Shown: positions 24,117 through 37,667 of the stretch, in pieces
Position numbering within the stretch: position 1 is the stretch's first letter
How the letters are laid out: each line of letters opens with the position of its first letter
Source: Paramacrobiotus metropolitanus
Lineage: Eukaryota; Tardigrada; Eutardigrada; Parachela; Macrobiotidae
Reading direction: 5' to 3'
Assembly (NCBI RefSeq): GCF_019649055.1
Contig: NW_026570259.1
Coordinates: 496,001 to 560,000, forward strand
Length of the DNA stretch: 64,000 nt
Translations under genes and position numbers: made by a program
The notes under the pieces: model-generated
The model's database searches: none
Told to the model about the DNA's origin: nothing
Seen by the model: the letters and a program-made list of their open reading frames with translations, nothing else

Positions 24117-25679
24117 CCTGTTGCAAGACACTTAAAAATATTTAGCTAAATATATTAATTTTCTGAAATTACTTGACTTACGATGCCGTGCTGGAAGTTG
24201 GGAGAATTGCATTTTGCAACCTATCAGATGGATTGTTTACTGTATGTGTATATACAGTCCTTACTCACACCGTGTGAGTCACACGCACTAGTAGAGATCA
24301 GCAGAGGTATCTGAATTCCTCTATACCTCATAGAGCGGGGCCCTTTAGACCTCATAGCGCGGGGCGCTTTAACATGTACGACGAAAGTTCCCGATGAGTT
24401 CGCTGTTTATTGTGGGACAGCCGAACGAGATCTGTAAATATCTTAATGGAGTAACAATCTGGGAGTGCTTTCATAACTTAGCCTACTGCACTATAATATT
24501 GCCGCGCACTGCTGTTTATCCGTTCCGCGGGTCGTCGTTGTTCCCGTGAAAACATAGAAGGAAAGTAACTCCTAACTTGGAATGCGGTTTCTTTTAACTA
24601 CGTACACTAATAACTGTCTTGACTGGCTTGAGCTAATAAAAATCACGGTAAGTAAGCTTCGCGCGTTCGCGCTCGGCACGTTTGTATGGGAAACTTCAGC
24701 TTTGAATTTATGGACTGTTCGAGCAGTCATGTTTAATGTTTTGTGTGAATTAACTGCACTGGAAATTTTTCGGATAATATATGTAAGCATAAAAGCATTA
24801 AGTAAATACAAATTACGGGAAGTACGCTTTGGAAATCTAATGACAGGCGGTAAATTGTATGAATCGAAGAGATTTAATAATCAGGGTAGTAAGAAAAATA
24901 ATTCCGTTGGTTTTGATATAGTTGTCTGGTATTGGCTTCGTCGTTTCCAGAGTGTTCGGATAGGTTCCAGTATGAGGCGGTAATATCCCTCACAAGGCTG
25001 CCTTTCCGGTTATTCCTGAGAAGGGTAACCCTTGTCGGTCGGATACGCAGCTGTCATTAGGGCACACCAAAAATTTACTGACCGCTACACTGCCGACTGA
25101 CAAGTAGCCGACGACTTTTTGCTGACCGACAAAATGTTTACCCGACAGTTTATCAAAGCAACAAGCAGGATTTGTTGATGGCTGAAAGCCTATCTGCCGA
25201 ACACCGACATTTCGCTGACGACATTCTGATGAAATAAAACACAAGAAAACGTATAATATAAGCAATCTAAGAAAACTTACGATAAGCACCAAGAAACCTA
25301 AGCAATTTTAGGAAAACAACAAAAACTTTAGAAAAATACTAAGAAAGCTCAAAGAGTTCTCTGTAAGTGATTCTAAGACATTTAAGCAATCAACAAAGCC
25401 CAAGAGAACCAGAAAATCTAACCATAATATTATGGTTATTATGGTTATACAGTCTGTACAGACAGACGCTTTTCATTTTGCCTGAATAAGAGGGAGGACC
25501 TTCGCTGCGCTGCGGCGGTCAATAGTTTTGCATCAAGCGGTCAAATCTACTCCCGTGAACACTTTTCCAACGGTTGCTGCATCACTTCCAGCAGCTTCAC
25601 GATCGGATTAGTGACGACGTCCAAGAGTGAAACAATTTCATGCCCAGCCGAATACATTATTAATTACTGCGTCGCTGGG
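24117..25679. other. Spacer with small tandem repeats
   Basis: A 24-bp tandem pair (ACCTCATAG(A/C)GCGGGGC...) lies at 24327-24372, and degenerate AAGAAAAC/TAAGCAA words at 25235-25400. The open frame at 24582-24983 (133 codons) contains a strong internal donor (ATCACG|GTAAGTAAGC near 24650) and may include one exon of an unidentified gene, but no partner exon is evident. Confidence 0.4.
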
Positions 25680-25847
25680 TATCTGAAGGACATTCAAAAT
25701 TCCAAGAAAATAAAAAATACGGTTGCATTAGGAACGATGCATAATAACGCGGTTAAAAACGTTTTGCGGTTAAAATGTTTTGCGGTGCTGGGAAACAAGC
25801 AGGTGCATAACACAGGTTTCAGGTAGCATCGTGTAATGTTAGTAATC

Positions 25848-27050
25848 ATGACCACCGGCTTCTTTATAGGGCAAACTTTTATTTGTTGCAGTTTTGCTTG
25901 TACAATAAACAAACAAGCATGGATACATTACAAGACAGGTGAGGCATCAGACAATCATCCAAAGTATCACAATGATTATAAATATTGTTATGATAATTAT
26001 CAAGCAAACGATGTTTTAGCTTTTGCACTTTAGATTAAATAAATGATCTTCCTAAATAAGTGGAGTAGTTGTGCATTGTGTGGTATTGGATTTATTATGA
26101 CTGTCATGATTTTCTAATGCATCACAACGTTAGCCACGTTGAATGTAACTTGGCAATGAAGGTTTGCGTTTCTTGCAGTGTCCGGCAAGCTTGTGCACGC
26201 CCAAGAGAACAGCAAGAATGGAATAATCAATCTGGGACTTTTACCTTCGTTCGAGCAACCTATTCAGACGGCAAAGACTGCAATTATGCGCCCAGAATTC
26301 GGCTCCGCGGTTACGTTATCATGTATATCGCATTATCCGAGTGAGAAAAATAGTACCGAAAAATATCCGAGATGGGATCATTCTGTCTTGGGAAACCTTA
26401 ATGAAGTAGTTTCTCCTGTCTGCGGTTTAACAGACTGCTATGGCTGTCGTTGCAAACGTGCTGTCGACCTCGGACCCTATTACTGGAAAATCAACACCGA
26501 GACACTGAAGTCCGCGTCGCAACCGATCCGGTTGGTGTCAACATTACATATAGCAGAAGCTACTCAGTTCTTCGCCGGTAAATACACTTGCACGGAAAGG
26601 ACCCCTAACAACGTTTCGTCTATCACTACACGAATTCTGATGAGCCCTCTTTATCAGCCGAAGGATGTTTTTGTTCCTGCAATGCAAAATGTCACCGTAC
26701 TCAAAGGTCAAGCAGCCGAGTTTCGCTGTTACACACAGTTCGAACTGTTTAAAGGAACACACAAAGATTATAGCAATCGGTTCATCTGGTACCATGAGAA
26801 GGGCATCCTCTATGCCCCCAACACACATCCACTTAGCGTCCTTGAAATTGACGCTGAAACACTGGACAGTGGTTACAAAGTTAATGGGAATTTATCCGAA
26901 AACGGAACATGCTCGTGTTATTCAACCCTGACCATTAAAAGCGCATCGCAAATTTCGGCTGGGCGTATTGAATGCTGGTTTCAGATTGATCCGTTTTTGG
27001 ATGAATGGCTCATTCAGTCTGCTCATCTTATTATCCACAATGAATACTGA
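25848..27050 (+). CDS. Secreted protein with two Ig-like domains, copy B
   Basis: Two-exon paralogue of the 4832-5989 gene, about 320 residues. Exon 1 (25848-25938) encodes a signal peptide (MTTGFFIGQTFICCSFA); donor GTGAGG; exon 2 is 26179-27050 after TTTCTTGCAG. Intron phase and exon 1 length equal those of copy A. An in-frame ATG also lies 12 bp upstream at 25836. Both Ig domains keep their core cysteines and the WYHEKGILYAP segment. Copy B is shorter by a few residues in domain 1 and differs at many positions there (SEKNSTEKYPRW, VSPVCGLTDCYGCRC), whereas domain 2 is closer to copy A. No membrane anchor is seen. It is probably secreted; its partner is unknown. Confidence 0.8.
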
Positions 27051-27857
27051 TATTTTATCATGCGCAGTATCGCATTAATTTAGGGCAATTATTTTATTCG
27101 CACTTAGGAAATGGAATAAGTTGCCTTGCAATGTTATTAGGGAACATCCATAACCTGCGTACGACTGCAGTAGACATGATGAGTGGATAATAATCAAACG
27201 CGGTGCTCTTGACTAAACAATAAAAGAAAACGCTGAAATCGGGCAGCAAAATTCCCGCAGACATGGTAGGAAATCATGGCAAACTACCAGGAGGGAACCG
27301 CGCAGGTTAGAGGAACAAGAAATTCAAACAAGAAAACCGAACAGTGAAAGCATAGATATGTATGTACTGCAGTATGTATGTATGTACCAGTAATTTATAA
27401 AACAGTGCAGGCATAGAAAAGGATAATGGTTGTACCGTGGTGCAGGCACAGTGCAGTTAAACGTTTAATCATAACATGTGGTCCATTTTCTACCTGTACG
27501 CTTGAACTGGATAACTTTAATTCCCATGCGGAAATATCTTCTTTAAAACGCTACTGCGTGTGACTTGTTGTGAACCAAGTTCATTTGAAATTATAGCTGT
27601 GATTAGAAACAGGCTTATGTGTTATGCTTCTGACTAGTTGATGCTTCCTTATTAGATCTCCCAATTTGACAAAGAATTGCTGACTGCTCCTGCATTTATG
27701 TCACGCTGCTGCAAAAGAATATTGTTTTGCATCTGGACCTCCAGACTCGACACTCGCAGTCTCCACACTTTGGTGCGAAAGCTTTTCATTTCGATTAAGT
27801 GCTGTCGTAAGATGTAACTATTACCAAGGTTAAATCGATCTCGCGCCCCGTGTCGGG
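27051..27857. other. Intergenic between Ig and AXDND1-like genes (B)
   Basis: No gene seen. It includes about 220 bp (27170-27400) without a counterpart in block A, containing ATGTATGTA-type repeats. Confidence 0.45.
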
Positions 27858-30800
27858 ATGTCTCAACGAACCAGTGACACGTCTAACCTATACCGAAAGC
27901 GCAAGAGTATGAGGCGTACAAGCATGCAAAATATAGAGTCCGTTCTATTCGACTCACAACCCAAGGCTGACGACCGGAAAACGGTTCGTTCTGATGCGGA
28001 TGGATATACACCATCACTCGCTCAAGTTCCATTCGACACAGTGGCGCCAAAGGCCGTTTATGAACGAGAAAGCGATGTAAATTTTATATATTTGCTCTAC
28101 AGCATTATTGTTAAAGAAATCCATGGTACCATATTTAGTAGAAAAGTGGTCAGGGACGAGCGAGTTTACTTAACGAAGCCGAACTCCAAAAATATTATGT
28201 GAAAGATCCTGAACCTATCTGTCAGTGCGGTGCTGGACCAGAGGATGTGTCCTACCGTCACGATGCCTTCTCTAACGTCGCCCTGTGTCAGTCTGCTAAG
28301 GAGAAGCGCATTAATCGGTTATCCAGTGTCATAGCCGCTGATCATGTCGAAAGCGCAGATTTACCTGACTTGTCCGTTCTTGGAGATGCCAGTTCCCAGC
28401 TCCCGTCTAATTCGCGCAGTCATCTGGAGAACCTGCGGAATGATCTGCGACGTATCCAGAACCAATGGGTATTCGAGCAACGTGTTGGGAAGGTTGCTGA
28501 TCCCGAGGATGTGGATCGTTTGATCCACGAAGTGCAGACTGAAAAAGTCATATCGAATTCGGTGTTTTACGATGTGACTCGGCAGGCAGCTGGTGAGTGT
28601 GAAGCTCGCGGTGACCTTTTAGACTCTATTCGGAAAAAATACAACTCACTGGTCGGCCAAGTTTCTCCACCCCTGGAACGCATTGCAAATGAGCTGGAAG
28701 CACAAAGAAATCTGGATAAAGAACTGGCCACGGTGTTATTAGACTATCAGATGTGGTGGCGACAAAGGTCGCTTCCACTGGAAGAGAGCCACCAGCAGAG
28801 CGAGAGTATGCATCTCAATGTGGAAAAGGATATCAAAGGGCTAAATACCACTTTAACTGCTTTGCACAGCGAAAGCTATCATCTGAAAAGCCTGATCACA
28901 CTCCATGCTGCTTACCGCGCCCGATCTGAGCAGAACATGCAAGAATTGGTGCTGGCTCGGGAAGATTGGCAGGATTTAGCATATAATGTTTGTGGCAAAG
29001 GTATCAAAGATCAGCGCCTGGTCAAGCTAACGGAAATGCATGTCCTGCACCAAATGTGGTACATCGCAGCAAAGCGGCGATATAAGGACTTACAAGTCCT
29101 GGATGACAACGAACTGGCCCAGATCCAAACAGTAGAGAAAGAATTTCTCGGAACACTGAAAGCTCTTGAAGCCAGACTCCTAGAACAAGAGACTGGTACG
29201 GTGCACCTCGTGCAGATCCTTCGGACTGATATCGACAAGAAACTCCATCATACGTTGTTTCGAAATTTTAGACACACAGGAATTATGGAAAGCTTCTCTG
29301 CCTGGCAGCAGATCCTAAATGAAATTGCCGGCTACTTTTCACAGGAAACAGAAGCCAATCACTTGATTTACGTACAGCGATTGGAATTCCTCTTCGAGTC
29401 AGTTGTTCAAAGAACCTTGGTGCTGTACATTAGGTACCAGAAACGGGATGATTCCATAGCGTCTAATAGTCCGCATAGCCAGTTACGGAAGTCCGTAAGG
29501 CAGGACGTCCTTTTCACGCACCTCGATCCGAACTACAGAAAGACGTCACCCATTGATAGGGATTTTGGTGCTTTTGTTGCCAGTCCCACTGAATCCCCGT
29601 TGTATTACTCTAATCCAGCGTCACCGCTACTGGAACCAGACGCTGCATTAACCGGGACAGAGTTCGAAGAATCGTTACAGTTATTCACTGATCTACTGGC
29701 AAAGCAGTTGGACAATGCCAGCACAGTAGATTATCGGCGTGACCTTTCTGTTTTTTCTCAAAGCAAGCCATATGCAGAGTTGTTTCGCTTGTGGCAGATG
29801 TATAGTGACATCAAGCTGCATTTTGTTGATCGAATGCATGGCAGTGCTTCGTTGCGTAATTGGCTGTTGGAGATGAACCAGTCTATTGATCTATTAAGAG
29901 CTGATACCGTCAGTGGATCGGCGTTCACTGAGAAGGTGTGCTTGTTGTTGGATCGCACCCATAATATGTTGACTCTGATGAAGAACGATTTCTCGCTAAC
30001 ATCGGCTCCGAAATCACATAATATAATCAAGCGTTTTACGCATGCTGCCACCGCTTGGAGTCTGTTTTCCCAGAGTGCCCTGAATGCCGCTACGGCCTGT
30101 GTGTTGGAACGATTATCCCTTCTGTTTGTGGAGATGGTACGCTGCGGCTCGGAATTAATGCTGTTATTGTTTCCTAATCAGCTAACGCAAAAGAAGCAAT
30201 CGAGAGCATTGATGTTTTGCGCGGCAGGACGGAAGCGACTGTCCACGATCTGGAGCGGATTTCTGCAGTCCTTGACGGCATCGTACTACCTCCGCCTCAA
30301 CACGAAGACGACGTAGAACTCCGCACCAGTTCGCGCGAAAGTTCTATAATGGAATTAGTGGAAAAGTGGAGAATTTATTCTGCCTTGTGTGTCAATTTCG
30401 CGTATGAGACCGTATCCAAAGATCTCATTACATTCCTTCCCATGTCGAAATTGGCAATCTACGATAAGAACACTTTAAAAGAAGAACTAGCGTATGGCGA
30501 TTCAGCTGCCAATTACGACAAAGCGCTCGATAACATCTTGGATATCCCACCGTGTCTCCACGGAGTAATTCGAGATTATTGGATAAAAGATGACCATGTA
30601 GAGATCGCCTGCGTAGGCGATGACGAAAATGTTTACGTTAAACCGTTTCGGCTGATGACGTCGGTGAACACTGATCGAACATTATCGTCCGAATTAATGG
30701 AAGAATTCAGCAAGCTGTCTCAGGAATTAAGTGCCGAGAAGATTCGGACGGTTAAACTGACCCTAAAACTGATGGAGTTAGAAAGGGAGCTCGCCGAAAT

Positions 30801-31059
30801 CAACCTTTCGAACCAAAACCTGGATCTGAATGTACAGTATTATCAAGCCAGAAAGCAACAGACAGCGCCACCAGAGATCGCGCTTCCGGCAATGCCATTG
30901 GTTGATTTGGAAGAGAAGATGTACCATGCAAAACTGCTGCCGCCATTGCTGTGTGTAACGGACGATGCCGAACCGCTTAACGCCATGCAACCCTGGGATT
31001 ACATCATCGACAAGACGTTCTACATTTCGGACACCGTTATTTTGTTTACTTCGCAGTAA
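27858..31059 (+). pseudogene. AXDND1-like: AXDND1-like, copy B, with one-base frameshift
   Basis: Paralogue of 6572-9774. Exon 1 27858-28076, intron 28077-28141 (65 bp, same junctions), exon 2 from 28142. The frame breaks at 30189-30192, where block A has AAAAA (8903-8907) and block B AAAA. The first frame then runs off to a stop at 30316, while the original frame resumes and stays open to 31059 (280 codons), differing from copy A at only two residues by eye. The light-chain-like core (VTRQAAGECEARGDLLDSIR) and coiled coils are intact. Either the gene is newly inactivated, or it makes a truncated protein, or the deletion is an assembly error in a homopolymer. The intactness of everything downstream favours a very recent event or an error. 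Confidence 0.75.
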
Positions 31060-33429
31060 CAATATCGCGTGTACATCATAGAAATCTGGGCGCCATTTAA
31101 CGGCTATGTTCTCTACGATAATACAACTTGATTATGTGTTGCAGTACTTATAAAATTGTGTGTTCGTAACATATCCTTCAGTGTTTATAGCAGCACAAGA
31201 AGATTTGAATAGCGGCAAAGCATTTCAGATTTACATGAACTGCAAGTGGAATTAATATGCAAATTTCCGGAGTGTGGCGTGTTTTTAATCAAATGCAGTA
31301 CAGCTTTCTGTTATATTAATTTTCTTTTGTTAATTTTGTGATCGAAATTCTTTTAAATTTAGCAACTTTAAAGTTTTTATTGGAAAACGCAATGGTGTGT
31401 GGTATTATTTTAACGAAAGGCACTATCGAGAAGTCCCAGAACTTGCTTTATCGGACCTCGACGCGCGCCAGCCAGAGTAGCGAACCTTTCATTTTTTCTG
31501 AACACACAAAATTTATTACAGACATGAAGCATCGTCGAAATAATACCATCAAATTTTGTTTAAGGGCAGTCAAGAGCGCCAAATAAAGTGCGAACAATAG
31601 TTTTATTACCTGCTGGAAGTGATATCAGTCAAAAATTTTCGCGCGTAAGTATAGTTATTACTACAAATTACAATTCTTCTGCAGGTCAACAATATTCAAA
31701 ATGTAGATGGCATAGTATGCGGTTTGCAAGCTTCATACAAAAGATTTAACCAGGATGGTCAGTGGTTAATATTACAGCATCTACAGCATCTACACATCGC
31801 CTTCGGATGCCGCCACCATAATTCACAACTGATCACGCTTGATCGATTGCAAACAATCACCATAAACAGCGCATTAAAAGCCGTACACTAGCGGCAATTA
31901 TACGCATGTACCGTTATAACTTACCGCTCCTCGTCACGGTTAACTACTGGTAAGTTGGAAATGACTTCAAGTAACTGGTTTACTGTACAAGTACTGGTAT
32001 CCGGAAACATATCTTACCACGCAACATCAAGCAGATTTGGTTCAATATGCGCAAATTACATACATTGTGCGCTGTAGCTGCTTGATGTATCGTATCAAAT
32101 TGACCGCCTCCGATGCCGGTGCGCTTTGAAGTGTTTGCAAAATAAGTGTTACTGTTTGGCTGGCAAAAGTGTGCCGAATGATAACAAAGCACGGAGGATG
32201 TTATTACTGGGAACGGGGAAGTTATGCAGTGCGTAGAATACAGGCGTTGCATCCGCATACTGTACTATACTGTACACACTCCGCGATATTATATGTGGTT
32301 TTCGCTGCAAAGATAACAAACTATTTGCATTCCCAAATATATGAACAAGATGTGTGGAAAAAATTAAAATACGCACAGCCATTTTTAATGTATCTTGCGA
32401 AGAATTTTTAGTGTATGGCCCGGATCTGGAATAGCCGGCGTCTTATAAGACGTAGAAAGTGGTGTCACATAATTATACGGTAAAATTAAAACGCACTTTC
32501 TTGTTAATCAAAAACCTAACCGTTGTGATTATTTACAAATTTTTACATCCTCCGCCACGAAGTCACGAAGTCAACCTAAATATTAGCTTTTAACGATGGA
32601 AATTTGACGTTAATAGACTTACATAACCGACTTTGTCAAGTGATTCTCACAAACAACAAAGTATTCTTTCTTTAAACGACTTTGCGGATTATCAGGTCTT
32701 ATACGCTAATATTTAAACAGATTTCGTGTAAATTGATCAACATGATAAACATGTTTGATAACAGAGATTTTCCCGCTCGTTTTGAACACCTAAGCAAAAA
32801 TAGCCAATTTAATTTGCCGATAAACGGAAATATTTGCGCCGTTTTGTGTGGTCATAAAAGCATTAGAGATCGTTTGTGCGCTGTATTAAGTCAAGTACAG
32901 AGTTCGATTGCCAATGGTGTGAATGAGTGTAAATTTATTTGGTCAGTGACGTGGACTTGTCGAACAGGTAAGCCGTGATTATTTGCGATCAAACTGACTC
33001 TGATCTGCCGTAGTGTATACCGCCGTATCAGCCGACGCGCCGATGATCTTGAGTTGCACGCCGACGTGCAACACTGTCTTTCGCGTTTTTCTTCCAACGT
33101 TACCCTCCGGATAACGCGGATATTAATGACCACACATTGAATTGTTTTCACATAACTGTACCAAATCATTTGTTCTGTGCGGAGCGGAATTTTCGCCCAT
33201 TAACGTTTTAGCTTTTGGCTTCTTATGTTGTATGATACTTCATCATTTTGATGATCATAGAACGGAGTTGCTTGTTTTCGTTGCAAATATGTACAATGGA
33301 AATTTAACTGCAAAATTTTATTGCTTTGCCGGGAGTATGTTATTCCATTACGCTAAAAAGTCAGCAAGCGACTATTATTTGAGCATTCCATCGGAATAAG
33401 CCGACCAAACAGCCAATTTCATCAGGATA
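31060..33429. other. Intergenic between AXDND1-like and ANKFN1-like genes (B)
   Basis: Counterpart of 9775-12143, with only scattered substitutions and small indels by eye. No gene can be supported. Confidence 0.45.
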
Positions 33430-36400
33430 ATGCAAGAGAATGTGGATCGATCGCGGTCTGTTGACCGCTACCAGTAAGTCGCGTGTCGGTTGCTCCAGCT
33501 TAACCAACGATATTTAATTTAAATTCATGCCTTTGATAATTATTTTGAAGCATAACATATTATTGCTAATTTACGAATAATTTGTTTCAAATATTTATTT
33601 TGATTTTGCAAACATTAGTAAATAGGGAAACGTGTAGAAAGCATAATAAACTGCATGCTACCTATGCATACAGAATCAGAATTACAGATAATACTGTATT
33701 GCCATTTGAATGACCCACAACTGACAGATGCCTGTTACAACATTAAGGCCAGTTTTTGCAATTTACATAATAATACATACATAACTTTGCAACTATAAAT
33801 AAAACAGCCTGAGGATGCAATCTAATTTTTACAACTTTTTAGCTCGGATCAACGCCTAAATTTTCGCCGTTTGCCTCAAGCCAATGGAAGACAAGAAAGT
33901 GTAACAGTGATTCAAGTACCACCAAAGCAGTACAGGACCGGACGATCGCTGGTGGCTAACCGGGACACGAACAGAGACAGGACATCACGCTGGAGATCAC
34001 CATCTCTGAATACGCGTCTCCTCCAAAATTTTTACGGTTTTGTGACGAACATTTTTGAACGTGGAAACGACGTAAAAAAGCGTCAGCTGGCTGAACAGTT
34101 GTTATGGACAGCCGCGCGTAAAAACGAGGTATGTTGGGCGTAGTTAGCGTGCTACGTAAATCAAAACGCCGGTAAGTCAACTTCCGGTGAAGTATAATAC
34201 ATTTGGGCGCCAAAATGGAGCAACACATGTCGGCTAATTTTAGACAGAAATATTCGTTGACATCATGAAAAAACTGATGGAAAATGGATACGACATTAAC
34301 GCCCCTAATGAATGGGGATGGAATTTAGTGGACGAAGCGGTTATGCTCGGATATGCGGAAATCGCCGCGGAATTATTCAAGAACGGCGGTAAGGAGACGG
34401 AGTGGCTGTGTGAGTCCAAACAGCGTCGACAAGAAGTTCTGCGCAAAGCACTTCGCCGTCTTGAGGCCATTCAAGTGCCCTCTCGAATTCGTGAGCATAG
34501 TGCCGACACCAGACAGCTGGTCGCCGATGTGGCCGTCGGGCCAACCATGGCCGTGTTGCAGAAGATGATGCAAAATGTAGAGAGAACTAGTAAGTGCAAA
34601 ATTAAACTCATTGCAGCATACCTTAATGAATTTAAGCGCATTTCATTTGGATTTTGGACATTGGTTTTATTTTTATTTCAACAGGACCTCCAAGGAATTA
34701 TCTGGACCGGGTTATTGTTGAACCTTGTGGAGACTGCTCGGTTGCTGTTTCATATGAGCCACGATCGATTCCCCCTGGAGTTATATCCAGATTTAAGGGT
34801 TGGTCTAATTAATTGATAAGCATCGGTATCAACTTCTGTATTGTGCAGATACACTAACCTATGTGAAAAAGTTCGGTTGAAAACTGACGGATATATAATT
34901 ATAGTTTACAAAATCTCTGCTAAGTAATTAATAACCAGTGAAGATAAATATTACTCAAATTTACCGATATAAAGCATGTTAAATTTTATTTGCAGTGGAG
35001 TGGTCCCGCGACACGTCGTTCAAAGGGATTGTGGATTACCAAATTTTTTCTAACTTGATGAATCCTGAACGTCTGATAATATCGGAGCTGGACTGCGGCA
35101 TCGAGTATCACTTCCGGCTATCCGTTGCTAATTTATCAGGTTTTGGAATTCCACTAAACGCAACGCCATCTTCTGTGGTCATAACATGTACGCTTCGTTT
35201 TAACATTAAAACAAATCTCTTGTACAGCGGTTTCATGCTGCGCTTGTTGATTCAGCCTGGAGGGATGTAGATGGACAAAGGACACGACTGGACACTACCA
35301 CTGTTCACAACTTGGAGAAGATTTTGCAGAATATCAGAACGATTACAAAGTATATGCTGAACTATCCGGAGCGCCGACACACTCGGACACCGGAGAAACG
35401 TCAACATTTACACCGAGCCGTGCAGCGCAGGGCTAGCTTAAAAGATAGTATTCGCGATCTCATTCGACCTCATATTCGGCCGGCTAATGCGGAAGACGAA
35501 GGCGGGATGTTTCTGTCGGTAAACTGGGTGGGAATTTCGGAATAACAAGAAAAAAATGTCATCTCAAATTTATTTTTAGTGTATGGTGATTGCGGACGAT
35601 TCGATACTTTTGACCAATGAGTACACACTACCGTCGGTGGTCGTGCATTCTCCATTTATTGGCTCCATTAGCTCAAAGGATTACTTGTGGTTTCAAAAGG
35701 TAGCAGCCAGATTACAATAATTCGCTAGAAATCGCTTTAGTATTCCATACGTTTCGTAGTTAACAACTTGCTGGGATGCTGTCGCCGAAATAAAGGAGCT
35801 TCTGCACTCCTCCAAGGATTCATCGTCTGATTTACGGTACCGCATTGTCCGAGCTGTTTCTAATCTACAGGTATTCTCCTCTTACTGGAAGGCAACATAT
35901 CTTGTTTCCTGGTTGTGTAGAATTTTTAGTGAAGTAACTCTGTGTACATTTTTAGAACCTGCTGACGATGCCGAATCTAGGAATAGCCTATTACCGACCG
36001 TTAAGGGATAAGCAGTTTACCTCCTGCATTTTGTTGTTAATACAAAAGGTCAACAAATCGGATGTTGGCAAATTGTCGGGGTTTCAATGGAAATCACTGA
36101 AGGAGGCCGACATAATGGCCACTGGCCACTCCCATCCGATCATGTCTGCTATTTCCACGGCAAGCACTGCGGTAAAGCTGCTGTAATTCAATTGCCGATG
36201 TCTGTGAATGTACGTATTCTTTATGCTGTCCATTTCGTGCTTACAGGAAATATATTCCTGGTATCATGATATGCACAAAGCCCTTCCTCCTGGACTGCAT
36301 ATGGCATACGCCGAATTGAGCCTTAACTTAGACAGTATTGCAGTAGTCACCGCGAAACAGTGGCCAAATATTCTTCCTTCAGCAAAGATACGTTCCAACG

Positions 36401-37667
36401 CTTACATTTCTAGGTATTATACGCAAACATTTTTCGCTCTCTATAGATAGGTTTTGATGTTATACTATAAATTCCCGAGGATCAATTTTAGTGATGAGTG
36501 GTATTTCATAACCCGGAAGGTAACCGGTGCGCCGAAACGTGTGCGTTACTTGGAGAGCCTACTTCAAGACAGTTGGCAGGCACTGAAGTCCAGCTTATCA
36601 TTACGCAGTGTAGAGGAGTTGTTTCTCTTTCCGGAAGTGATCGAACTCGGACCGGAAACCTCGATACTAGTTGTTTATGGGGAGAAACGAGGCTTGTCGT
36701 CTCATCAGTCACTGGATGAAGAATTACGGAAAAACTGTAGTCTTGTTCCTGTTCAAATATTTGAAGCCGGTATACCATACTGCAGTTATACCAAAGGTTT
36801 ATAATTTAATTATCAGTGCATTCCTGTTAGGGTTTCATTTTCGCTATCGAACGCTGGCCTGGTCAACGTATGCGCAGTCTTCTGTTATTCTCGAAGGTTT
36901 GGTCGTTCATCTACAGCAATTACTGCGCCAGGTAAGTGACGAAATCAGGGACATCATTCTGATATGAAATCGATTAACACCGGACGTATTGCCATCAGGA
37001 ACTGGAAACCAATGAAGAAGAGGAAACAGGTGCACTGCTTCATAAAGTGCAGTTACTACAAGAACGGCTGGAGAGTATTTGGGGAGAAACACGCTGGATG
37101 CCGAGCTTGATCCGCACCATGACACGTGACCGCTCGCCTGCAGGACGGATCTCACTGTTCAGCCCACTGCAGCCGCTGAAACCACCGCGCAAGAAAAACC
37201 ACCGACCGAATGACAACAATCAGCCTGTGATTTACAATGATGACAAATCGGTCAGTATAATTATCGGTACTGCCAACTTCCGGGACCTGGAAACGCAGAA
37301 CGAATCGCTTCATGAACTTGTAAAGAAAAATGTCAAGAGCACGGAGGTACTGTCCTTAGATTTACAGCTTTTAATTAAGTAAATTTTAAAATTTCTAGTA
37401 AAGTGAATTTAAATACAAAATTTTTAAAGAAAGGATTATTTGCAGGTCGACCTCGAAGATCTCACTACCGCTGCAAACGTTGTCTTTGCCATCTTGTCCC
37501 GATCACTTGGTTCACTAACAAACGTTGTTGCCAAAAGCTACTGTTTGAGAGCTGTTACATCCGATACAGATGCCGTTTTAGAGGATCATGTTCGGATAAA
37601 GGAATTCCTGACCCATCAACCCGAAGCACAACTGCACTTGGTGCCACGAAGCCGTCGTTTGAATTAA
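33430..37667 (+). CDS. ANKFN1-like: ANKFN1 / Wide-awake-like ankyrin and FN3 protein, copy B
   Basis: I resolve 14 exons: 33430-33473, 33843-34128, 34244-34589, 34685-34798, 34996-35187, 35256-35518, 35580-35699, 35760-35870, 35956-36171, 36247-36413, 36492-36769, 36831-36931, 36999-37346 and 37446-37667, for about 935 residues. All junctions keep the phases found in copy A and no stop interrupts them. The ankyrin-like and FN3 segments and the helical family core are the same as in copy A with a few substitutions. The final exon begins identically (VDLEDLTTAA) but then diverges completely, ending with a unique 63-residue tail and TAA at 37667, in place of the two alternative last exons of copy A. 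Both copies therefore look functional but with different C-termini. Confidence 0.83.

Larger units (their letters stand above)
25680..37475. repeat. Segmental duplication, block B (partner about 4640-16303)
   Basis: Second copy of the three-gene block, offset from block A by 21286 bp over the AXDND1-like gene, 21287 over the first ANKFN1-like exons and 21174 after the block A-specific intron insert. It is direct, not inverted. About 9.4 kb of non-homologous spacer separates the blocks, so this was not a simple head-to-tail event, or material was inserted later. Confidence 0.93.

Noticed and set aside
24582-24983. 133-codon plus ORF
   Set aside because: No domain or partner exon; it contains a strong internal donor, so at most a fragment belongs to an exon. 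Mentioned only within the spacer.
4640-37475. Block B as a pure assembly duplication of block A
   Set aside because: The two blocks differ by many substitutions, indels and different flanks and C-terminal exons, so they are real paralogues, although local copy errors in the near-identical part remain possible.
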